Assembly (NCBI GenBank): GCA_001512505.1
Contig: LFSC01000005.1
Location: forward strand, 1,417 to 65,416
Reading direction: 5' to 3'
DNA: 64,000 bases
DNA from: Clostridiaceae bacterium DTU079
GTDB lineage: Bacteria > Bacillota > Clostridia > Acetivibrionales > Acetivibrionaceae
In this document: positions 1 to 8,902 of the stretch, piece by piece
How the letters are laid out: every line of letters starts with the position of its first letter
Position numbering within the stretch: position 1 is the stretch's first letter
Translations under genes and position numbers: made by a program
The notes under the pieces: generated by a model
Databases searched by the model: none
What the model was told of the DNA's origin: nothing
Seen by the model: the letters and a program-made list of their open reading frames with translations, nothing else

Positions 1-490
1 TGCTCTCAGCCTTAAAAACTTGAAAGCCTCCTACACCTAAAGCCGGTAAAATGGAAACCATAAGCACAAGTATACCCATTCCTCCAACCCAATGGGTAAA
101 AGACCTCCAAAAAAGGATTCCCTTGGGTAAAGCCTCAACATTGTCTATGACTGTTGCTCCTGTTGTAGAAAAGCCGGATACGGACTCAAATAAAGCATCT
201 GAAAAAGAGTCTACGCTTCCCGACAAAATAAAGGGCAATGAACCGAAAAGAGATGCCAAAACCCACGCAAAGGTAACAATCGTCAAACCTTCTTTTATCT
301 TTATAGTATTTGACTTAGCCGGAAAACGTGACAGGATAATACCGATCAACCCTGTCACTGCTATGGTAATGGCAAATGCCACTTTATCATGTTGGTTATG
401 CATCAAGGATATAACTGTCGGAAAAATCATCATAAACGCTTCAAGAACCAGAATTTTCCCCAGTGTTTTTGTCACGATGCCATAATTCAA
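1..490 (-). CDS. trkH: K+ uptake membrane subunit TrkH/KtrB family (C-terminal part cut by window edge)
   Basis: Only the first 163 codons are present; the gene runs off the left edge. The visible protein has several hydrophobic segments and the pore signature GFSTTGAT followed by FWRSFTHWVGGMG, typical of the first membrane-pore-membrane repeat of TrkH/KtrB potassium transporters. I chose the TTG at 490, which sits 7 bases after AGGAGGG; the ATG at 483-481 is in another frame. It lies 14 bp downstream of trkA on the same strand, so the two are very likely co-transcribed and form the channel and its cytoplasmic gating ring. Family call is confident; Trk versus Ktr subtype is not resolvable from the fragment. 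Confidence 0.88.
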   Translation of the reverse strand, partial: MNYGIVTKTLGKILVLEAFMMIFPTVISLMHNQHDKVAFAITIAVTGLIGIILSRFPAKSNTIKIKEGLTIVTFAWVLASLFGSLPFILSGSVDSFSDALFESVSGFSTTGATVIDNVEALPKGILFWRSFTHWVGGMGILVLMVSILPALGVGGFQVFKAES

Positions 491-504
491 TGAATGACCC
501 TCCT

Positions 505-1848
505 CTAAAAAGATTTTAAAAAGTCTTCCAAATCTTTTTGTCGAATTGCTGAACTCAGCATTACGAACCTGTCACCGGGGTAGATAACAGTGTTTCCGGT
601 TGGAATAATCACTTTCCCCTTATGATCAACGGCTCCGATAATTATTCCTTTAGGCAATCCCAACTCCGCTATAGGCTTTTCCACAAACCACATGTCCTTG
701 CTTGCAATCACTTCCGTGACTTCTGCTTTTCCACCTAAAAGCAAGGATACGGAAGCCGCTCTTCCACCGCGGATATATTTTAAAATATCACTAGCCGTAA
801 TATCTATAGGACTAACCGCAATATCAACCCCAAGCTTTTCAATAACTTGTATATAACTTGATTTGCTTACCTTTGCAATTACTTTTTTTACGCCTACTTG
901 CTTTGCCAATAAAGTCATCAACAGGTTTTCCTCATCAATACCTGTAACTCCTATAAAAGCATCCATAGATGATATATCCTCTTCATTCAGGAGGTTAATA
1001 TCCGTCCCATCTCCGCATATTACCAAAGTGTCATCCAGATTCTCGGAGAGATATTCACAACGTTCCTTATCATATTCGATAATCTTAACCGAAATGCCCT
1101 GGGACGTTAGTTTTTCCGCAAGATAATACCCTATTCTTCCTCCGCCCAATATCATAACCTTCTTAATGTATTTAATCTCAACCGATGTCTTGCAGGTTTT
1201 GGCCAACTGATTTATATTATCTTTCTTGCCTATTACATATAGAATATCATCCTCCATAATATAATCTTCTCCATGGGGAATAATAATTTCACCATTTCTT
1301 GATATGATTCCAATCAGTATTCCATTTATATTTTTAATTTCTTTTATTCTTTTGCCCACGAATCCCGGTAGCGTTGAAGCCGCAAAATGAAGTATCATAA
1401 TCCTTCCTTCTGCAAAATCTCCCGAATATAAGGAATAATGATATAGCAAATTCCTGTTTATCTCATTTGCAGTAGCCAACTCAGGATTGACAATATGGTC
1501 TATATCCATAACCTCTCTAATAAAATCACCTTGTTCCGAATACTCCGGATTCCTGACTCTCGCGATACTTTTTTTACAACCCAGCTTCTTGGCTATAGAA
1601 CATATAACCATATTGGTTTCGTCATTTTCAGTAACCGCAATGACCAGATCATATTCCTCAATATTCATGTCTTTAAGAACCTCAACCTGCATTCCGCTGC
1701 CTCTTACAATCATAACATCAAGATGGTCGGCAATGCGGTCTAACACCTCGGAATCCGAATCCATAACTGTTACAAGAATATCCCCCCCGGACAATTGACT
1801 TGCAAGATTATATCCAAGTTTGCCCGCTCCAACAATTAAAACCTTCAT
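505..1848 (-). CDS. trkA: Trk system K+ uptake regulatory subunit TrkA
   Basis: 447 aa, close to the usual length of two-module TrkA proteins. The N-terminus has the Rossmann motif GAGKLGYNLA with an Asp at the end of the second strand (VMDSD). A second Rossmann module starts near residue 231 (GGGRIGYYLAEKL). Each RCK/TrkA-N module is followed by a TrkA-C domain, the second ending with the PTGNTVIYPGDRFVM stretch. TrkA proteins bind NAD(H) or nucleotides and gate TrkH. The ATG at 1848 is preceded by GGAGGAG. Upstream of trkH in a two-gene unit; an extended -10 lies at 1908-1916. Confidence 0.95.
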   Translation of the reverse strand: MKVLIVGAGKLGYNLASQLSGGDILVTVMDSDSEVLDRIADHLDVMIVRGSGMQVEVLKDMNIEEYDLVIAVTENDETNMVICSIAKKLGCKKSIARVRNPEYSEQGDFIREVMDIDHIVNPELATANEINRNLLYHYSLYSGDFAEGRIMILHFAASTLPGFVGKRIKEIKNINGILIGIISRNGEIIIPHGEDYIMEDDILYVIGKKDNINQLAKTCKTSVEIKYIKKVMILGGGRIGYYLAEKLTSQGISVKIIEYDKERCEYLSENLDDTLVICGDGTDINLLNEEDISSMDAFIGVTGIDEENLLMTLLAKQVGVKKVIAKVSKSSYIQVIEKLGVDIAVSPIDITASDILKYIRGGRAASVSLLLGGKAEVTEVIASKDMWFVEKPIAELGLPKGIIIGAVDHKGKVIIPTGNTVIYPGDRFVMLSSAIRQKDLEDFLKSF

Positions 1849-1907
1849 ATCAATATACTACTCTCCTCCATATTACTTAACGTTTTTATTAGCTAACATT
1901 AACATCG

Positions 1908-1916
1908 ATTATAGCA
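1908..1916 (-). promoter_or_regulatory. Extended -10 promoter element for trkA-trkH
   Basis: On the minus strand the bases read TGCTATAAT, an extended -10 box about 60 bp before the trkA start. I see no good -35 at 16-18 bp spacing, which is tolerated with an extended -10. Inferred from sequence only. Confidence 0.45.
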
Positions 1917-2013
1917 CATTTATAATAAAATAAAAGATGAATTTGTTGAGAAATTAAAATATTTTCCAATAATAAAAGAGTATTTCATGAAGTATATATT
2001 ATTTCAAGATATA

Positions 2014-2051
2014 AAAACTCTGAAAGGCATAAAACAACCTTCCAGAGTTTT
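2014..2051 (-). terminator. Rho-independent terminator of the CBM6/dockerin operon
   Basis: A 14-bp inverted repeat with one mismatch (2014-2027 against 2038-2051, arm AAAACTCTGGAAGG) with a 10-base loop. On the minus strand it is followed by TTTTTATAT. It is placed to end transcription coming from the GH43 gene at 2129. A smaller 7-bp stem (2101-2107/2114-2120) lies between it and the stop codon. Confidence 0.75.
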
Positions 2052-2100
2052 AAAATAATATTATGATGAGGTGAAGCTTTAATACGTTTTATTACCAACC

Positions 2101-2120
2101 CGTACTTAAAAACAAGTACG
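2101..2120. repeat. Short inverted repeat 3' of the GH43 gene
   Basis: CGTACTT and AAGTACG form a perfect 7-bp stem with a 6-base loop, 8 bp after the stop of the last gene of the glycanase operon. No U-tract follows on either strand, so it is more likely a 3'-end stabilising stem than a terminator by itself. Confidence 0.4.
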
Positions 2121-2128
2121 AACCTTCA

Positions 2129-4336
2129 TTAATCAAAAGAAGGAATTTTGCGTAATATATATCTTTTTAACAATGAGCAGTCAAGGGTATCCACAGATCC
2201 GTCTCTGTTTACATCTGCATTGGCAAGAGCTGTCCCTGTAAGCTGTAATTTACGGAGTACATGCCTTTTTATCAACTGAAGATCTAACGAGTCGATGCTT
2301 CCGTCTTCATTGGCATCCCCTAAAAGCCCAGTAGGTATAGGAGTTGGTTCTATAGATACATCATAGAACTTCCACCAGTTTATATTAAAAAGGTAACCGC
2401 TTCCACCCTTGAATACCAAATAAAGATCATGCATACCTTTCACACTGCTGACATCACAAGTTACAGTACTCCATGTCTGCCAACCGCCGGTTCCAACTAC
2501 AGGACAAGTCCCTATCAACATCCCGTTAGGGCTGTCAATCCTAAGCTCAATATTGCCTCCGCTGGTTGCACTGGCAACTCTGGCCTCAAAACCTTCTGCA
2601 CCGTTCCCGAAATCAATGTTTTTGTAAACAACATAATCTCCATTCTCAATAAATCCTATATCCTCTCCACCTTCCGAACATTCCTCGGTCTGAATTCCCC
2701 ATTGATCATTGAAACTCTCCGCTTCAATCTTCGTAAAAGCCGGTCTCGGAGTTGGTGTCGGTGTAGGTATAGGCGTCATATTGTCACCGGGTATATCATT
2801 TAAACGGAACCAATCAACATCCATATATCCGTTGCTTCCATTAGGGTTAAAATTCAAGATGGCATACTGTTCTCCTTGGAATGTACCATATTGCCAATCA
2901 AAGCCCATAGTTATTGACGGACCCAGTTGCTGCCAATCTCTGTTGTCATCTTTCCAGAAGAATCTGGCCTGTTTATTTGTGAAGTTCATTTCCAGCCTAA
3001 AATATAAGATATTGGAAGTTACATTGTTAACAGTTGCCTTTACAACTTCTTCCTCTGTCATTATGATACGTTTGGGATCCCTGGTAACGGCTATATACCC
3101 CCGTGGATCTCCCAACATTCCCAATCCGCATATATCTCCGGGTTGCATCGCACTGCAATCGATTTTTATGGTGCCTGTACTAATGGGACCCTGACCTTTT
3201 TGAGTCAAGGTGTTTCTGGCATTCCAGAAATCCTTTGCGGTAGTAGCCTTTAACCTCAATGCAGTCCCTGTTAACGACCATCTTGAATTATCCGGATTAT
3301 GATTCCACATCCATTGCAATCCTAAAGTATTGGAATTGAATTCGTCTGAAGCTGCCGGAACTTTTATAGGTTTATTCTGTATCGGTTTTGTATATTTCGC
3401 TTCTACCTGACCTATATATCCCGGCCTGCCGAATTTGGGCCATCCGTCCTGCCAGGTAATTGGGCAGATTCTGGTGGGACGACCGATGGCACCGTCATCT
3501 TGGTGAAGATAACCCCAGTAACTGCCGTCGGGTAAATCGACAATACCTCCCTGATGCCCTCCTTTTCCGGCAGTACACAAGGTTATAGTTTCACCATAAG
3601 GTCCCCATACGTTATTTGCCCTTGAACACACCAATCTTTGTGCCGGTACCGCATTAAACAAATAATACCTGCCATTGGCTTTTACAAGATGTGTACCTTC
3701 GACATTGTTATAAGACAGAATTACCCGTGATGATCCTGTCGTGGCACTTAAATTGGAATTTAACTGTATCATTTTTATCGAGTTCTCCCAAGCTCCGCCA
3801 TAGGCCAGATAAGCAGTGCCGTCAGTATCAATAAACAAGCAGGGATCAAAATAACTGCCTCCTAAAGTATTGTAATTCCAGGGACCGGCCACATCCTTAG
3901 CGTAATAAATTCGGGTTCTTTCGCCGTTGGGAGTAACCGCCACATAAAAAGTTCCGTTTTTATAGGCTATGGAAGGAGCAAAGCAACCATTGCCGTACTT
4001 TGTGCCCCCCACCATGTTGTACTTATTGTCACCGGTAAACGAGGATATGCAATGACCGGCAATTTCCCAGTTAACCAAGTCTTCGGATTTTAAAATTACC
4101 AGGCCCGGTACGCCTACAAAGGTAGAGCTAGCCATGTAAAAATAATTGCCCACTCTGATTATACTTGGATCCGGATAATCAGCATACAACGGCGGATTGT
4201 TGAAGGTTCCATCTCCGTTGTCAGATTGCCAGCCATAGGCAAAAATGCTTTGTAAAAGCAACATACATAATACTATTAGAATGGCAAGGGCTTTTTTAAG
4301 CCCAAATTTGCCCTTTTGTTTTTTTACATATAACAT
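2129..4336 (-). CDS. Cellulosomal GH43 glycosidase, GH43-(beta-sandwich)-CBM6-dockerin
   Basis: 735 aa with a signal peptide (hydrophobic core about residues 14-34). The GH43 five-bladed propeller follows, with the expected acidic triad: base Asp56 in YPDPS, modulator Asp164 in FDPCLF, acid Glu213 in VEGTH. A second beta-sandwich of the kind fused to GH43 xylosidases/arabinofuranosidases spans about 325-510. Then come a Pro/Thr linker, CBM6 (about 535-660) and dockerin (about 675-735). I chose the ATG at 4336, which has GGATGGGGG just upstream; an in-frame TTG at 4354 lacks this spacing. Last gene of the operon, 27 bp after the CE1 gene. Probably removes xylose or arabinose from xylan oligosaccharides; exact specificity is not visible. 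Confidence 0.9.
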   Translation of the reverse strand: MLYVKKQKGKFGLKKALAILIVLCMLLLQSIFAYGWQSDNGDGTFNNPPLYADYPDPSIIRVGNYFYMASSTFVGVPGLVILKSEDLVNWEIAGHCISSFTGDNKYNMVGGTKYGNGCFAPSIAYKNGTFYVAVTPNGERTRIYYAKDVAGPWNYNTLGGSYFDPCLFIDTDGTAYLAYGGAWENSIKMIQLNSNLSATTGSSRVILSYNNVEGTHLVKANGRYYLFNAVPAQRLVCSRANNVWGPYGETITLCTAGKGGHQGGIVDLPDGSYWGYLHQDDGAIGRPTRICPITWQDGWPKFGRPGYIGQVEAKYTKPIQNKPIKVPAASDEFNSNTLGLQWMWNHNPDNSRWSLTGTALRLKATTAKDFWNARNTLTQKGQGPISTGTIKIDCSAMQPGDICGLGMLGDPRGYIAVTRDPKRIIMTEEEVVKATVNNVTSNILYFRLEMNFTNKQARFFWKDDNRDWQQLGPSITMGFDWQYGTFQGEQYAILNFNPNGSNGYMDVDWFRLNDIPGDNMTPIPTPTPTPRPAFTKIEAESFNDQWGIQTEECSEGGEDIGFIENGDYVVYKNIDFGNGAEGFEARVASATSGGNIELRIDSPNGMLIGTCPVVGTGGWQTWSTVTCDVSSVKGMHDLYLVFKGGSGYLFNINWWKFYDVSIEPTPIPTGLLGDANEDGSIDSLDLQLIKRHVLRKLQLTGTALANADVNRDGSVDTLDCSLLKRYILRKIPSFD

Positions 4337-4363
4337 TTTAAAACCCCCATCCAAAACATCTTA

Positions 4364-5896
<1,533 letters not shown>

Positions 5897-5918
5897 TTAA
5901 TTTATTAAAGTTTATTTA

Positions 5919-5937
5919 AATGGGATTAAGTCCCATT
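5919..5937 (-). other. Intercistronic stem-loop between GH5 and CE1 genes
   Basis: Perfect 7-bp inverted repeat (AATGGGA/TCCCATT) with a 5-base loop in the largest gap of the operon. No real U-run follows, so an RNA-processing or stability element, or partial termination, is more likely than full termination. Function inferred. Confidence 0.35.
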
Positions 5938-6000
5938 GATAATTAACTTCTCTTTTTCCAATTCATAGTTATTTATTCGTGGCACAATACTTTTTTATGT

Positions 6001-8847
6001 TCAAAAATACGGTTCAAATGAATCTATAGTGCGAAGTATATATCTTTTAAGTAAAGTAACGTCCATAGAGTCTATACTTCCGTCTTTGTTCACATCCGCA
6101 TTTAAAAGGCTTGTTCCTGTAAGCAGCCTTTTACGAAGCACGTGTCTTTTTAGAAGCTGAAGGTCTAACGAGTCTATACTTCCGTCACCGTCTATATCTC
6201 CTAATTGTCCTTTATCGTCTTCTTCACCGGCCGGTGTACCGAAAAACTGCACTTCTGCCACATTACCGTTACTGCCTTCCGGCGATAAATAACGGACATA
6301 ACGGAAACCGGACGTGTTGTCCACACCTACCGTTGTCAATGTTCCTGAACCGGGTAGAGTGGTAATGGTAAACAGCGTCACAGCATCGCTGAAATCTTCT
6401 TTGTTTGCCCCCTGGAAAATTCCGCCTATCATACGCTGTTCAAAGTTGCTTCGCGGGCAGTACTTGATTTGTGTAATCACATTCCTTACTCCTTCGCCAA
6501 AATCCAAACCCAACCAGCAATCGTTTGCTCTCGGACCGTCAAAGAATGTATTCAGGTCACCATCGAAAGCCTTGTGAATTGTGTTCCCGGAGTTATTCCA
6601 CGAACCGCTTGTACCGATAACAGTACCTGAAAGTTTTGGGTATTGTAGCATTACTTCTGCACTATTTAAGGTTTCCGTGCCGTTGTTTACCGCACTGACC
6701 GTATAATAGTATTTTTTACCTGCCGTCACAGTGCTATCGGTATAGCTTGTCGATGTAATATTGGTGGCAATGGTTGTGTATGGACCGCCGCTAGTGGTAG
6801 AACGCTTAACATTATAGGAGTTTGCGCCCGGGGTGGCATTCCATGTCAACTTGGCCTCCTTGCCGGAGGAATCCAGGACGGCATTTAGTCCCGTCGGGAA
6901 CACGGGAGCAGAAGGCGCAAGTATGGCCCACTGTTGATTAGCGCCATTATGTAAAGCCTTTCCCTCTATTTTGCTTGCATCACTGCTGGATAATTGCAGG
7001 TTCGTACCGTCACCGACAAGCACAATCCTGTAGTAACCGTCACCGGTCGGACTGATGATAAAACAAGTACTGTTACCTGTTCCCCACCATCCGACAGTTC
7101 CAAATCCCATCCACCAGTTCCAGTTCCAGCCTCTCGCTGCCGATGAGATTCTGTATTGACCGCCGCCGATGTGCTGAATTTTCCAGTGTTGTTCCGTTAT
7201 CCCCTTGTAGTCAGCGGTTACAATATTGTTGTTGCTTGTTACTTCCTGTAATGTCTTGGCATTGTAACGGTTTAATAATTTATAAGTTCCATCGGGTATT
7301 GTTCCCGTGGATATTGGTGAAAGCTCAATCCAATTCAGGTTAAATCCACCGGACAAAACATTGATGCGCAATTTTTGCAGTCCGGCTCCCAAAAACACCT
7401 GCTTTGTAGCTGTGGTCCAAGTCTGGAAATTTCCAGTGGATGGCAGATTCCATGTCCCGGTTTTATCTTGGTTACCGAAGCTCACTTGAACGCTGCCGTC
7501 GCTTACTCCTGCTATACGCAGTGAGAGATTGTAATAGCCGGGATGCTTAACCCGTATGGTATATTCGAGCCATTCTCCGTTAGAAATCCAGCCCACATTG
7601 TACCCACCGCCTGTGTCGGAGGTCTTCTCAATATCCACCCCTTCATTCGGGCGGTATTGCCCGCCGACATTCTCAGAATCTGTATCATAATAGGAGATAC
7701 CGTTTCCGCCCAAATCGAAATCTTCTGCTTCGATACGTGTTGTACCCGTCAGGAAGTTATTAACAAATGTTGTGGTTTCCCTGGCCAATCCGCCGTTTCC
7801 GTACACACCTCGGGCTACCGGCCAGTTCCCGTAATCAGGAGTCCATGAAAGGCCGGAATTTTCAACCAATGCCGAAAAATACTCCGGCTTTGTAACGTCA
7901 TCGGACACACCGGTAGGTGGTATATATTGGAATGTAAGCCATGATACACCCAAACGTTCCAACTCGTAAGTGAGTTCGATATCAAATCCACCCATCCCGC
8001 TTCCCCAGGCACCTCCGGCATATTCAGTCATCATACAGGGATATCCGGCTTTTAATAACTCTTCCACAGCTACGGTGGTATCCCGCCAACCCGCATATCC
8101 GTGAAAACCTACAGCCTCATTGGTCCACACTGCATTCTCATTTCCGAAGACCGCTCTATTGAAAGCACGTATGTCCTTCAAGGCTTCGGTGGCTCCTCCC
8201 TTTCCTCCGAACACCGCATAGGTAAATAGCAATACCGGTGTGTCGGGTGCATGAGCGCGGATGGTTCTATATACTTCGATTTCCATATCAACTGCACCGG
8301 GCGGATTAGCTGTTGATGAAGAATAGGGCGGTCCCCATGCGACAGGCTCGTTGTGTATTTCATACATTACATGCGTCTCTTTAGCATAACGGGGTGCATA
8401 GAAGTTCCAGAAGTCTTTCGCCCATCTTGCGTTATGATTTCCGTTATTGGCACCGTTACCTATGGTTATTACCAGGTAAAGTCCAAGTTCCTTGGTACTT
8501 TGCACTATTTTATCAATTTCATTCACCGCATATCCCGGAGCTTTACTTCCCGCAGCAGGATATTTGGGGTCAAAACACTCTGCGTAAAGGTGTACGGCGT
8601 TGAATCCCAGTTCTTTAATTCTCTTTATCTGGTCATAAGGTGCTGCCGACGTCCATTCCGTAGAAGTGTACGGTCCCCTCAAAAGCTGCCCATTGTCACC
8701 TACAAATGTAGTTCTGGCCGCATTTAGCCGTGGTCTCCCTCGCTGAGCATCTGCATACACCCGGTTTGAAAAAAGCCCCAGAATGCTCATAATCATCACA
8801 GCAATCGATACTAATGCAGTGCCTCTGATCTTGATGTTTGCTTTCAC
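6001..8847 (-). CDS. Cellulosomal arabinoxylanase, GH5-CBM6-CBM13-Fn3-CBM62-dockerin (CtXyl5A-like)
   Basis: 948 aa, signal peptide to about residue 33. The GH5 barrel has acid/base Glu167 in IHNEP and nucleophile Glu275 in MTEYAGG, the same 108-residue spacing I recall for CtXyl5A (GH5_34), which needs arabinose side chains for recognition. Following modules: CBM6 (about 371-510), a CBM13-like trefoil (about 515-645, one repeat set, NQQW motif), Fn3 (about 650-735), a CBM62-like galactose/arabinose-binding domain (about 740-880) and dockerin (about 888-945). The full modular order equals that of the characterised C. thermocellum arabinoxylanase. Central gene of the operon. Confidence 0.95.
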   Translation of the reverse strand: MKANIKIRGTALVSIAVMIMSILGLFSNRVYADAQRGRPRLNAARTTFVGDNGQLLRGPYTSTEWTSAAPYDQIKRIKELGFNAVHLYAECFDPKYPAAGSKAPGYAVNEIDKIVQSTKELGLYLVITIGNGANNGNHNARWAKDFWNFYAPRYAKETHVMYEIHNEPVAWGPPYSSSTANPPGAVDMEIEVYRTIRAHAPDTPVLLFTYAVFGGKGGATEALKDIRAFNRAVFGNENAVWTNEAVGFHGYAGWRDTTVAVEELLKAGYPCMMTEYAGGAWGSGMGGFDIELTYELERLGVSWLTFQYIPPTGVSDDVTKPEYFSALVENSGLSWTPDYGNWPVARGVYGNGGLARETTTFVNNFLTGTTRIEAEDFDLGGNGISYYDTDSENVGGQYRPNEGVDIEKTSDTGGGYNVGWISNGEWLEYTIRVKHPGYYNLSLRIAGVSDGSVQVSFGNQDKTGTWNLPSTGNFQTWTTATKQVFLGAGLQKLRINVLSGGFNLNWIELSPISTGTIPDGTYKLLNRYNAKTLQEVTSNNNIVTADYKGITEQHWKIQHIGGGQYRISSAARGWNWNWWMGFGTVGWWGTGNSTCFIISPTGDGYYRIVLVGDGTNLQLSSSDASKIEGKALHNGANQQWAILAPSAPVFPTGLNAVLDSSGKEAKLTWNATPGANSYNVKRSTTSGGPYTTIATNITSTSYTDSTVTAGKKYYYTVSAVNNGTETLNSAEVMLQYPKLSGTVIGTSGSWNNSGNTIHKAFDGDLNTFFDGPRANDCWLGLDFGEGVRNVITQIKYCPRSNFEQRMIGGIFQGANKEDFSDAVTLFTITTLPGSGTLTTVGVDNTSGFRYVRYLSPEGSNGNVAEVQFFGTPAGEEDDKGQLGDIDGDGSIDSLDLQLLKRHVLRKRLLTGTSLLNADVNKDGSIDSMDVTLLKRYILRTIDSFEPYF

Positions 8848-8902
8848 AATTAAATACCTCCCTATATAAATCTATATCTGTATTTTTAAGTTCTGGTTAT
8901 TC

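Noticed and set aside
51..485. Plus-strand frame of 144 codons at the left edge
   Set aside because: It is antisense to trkH, whose minus-strand frame shows the GFSTTGAT and THWVGGMG signatures.
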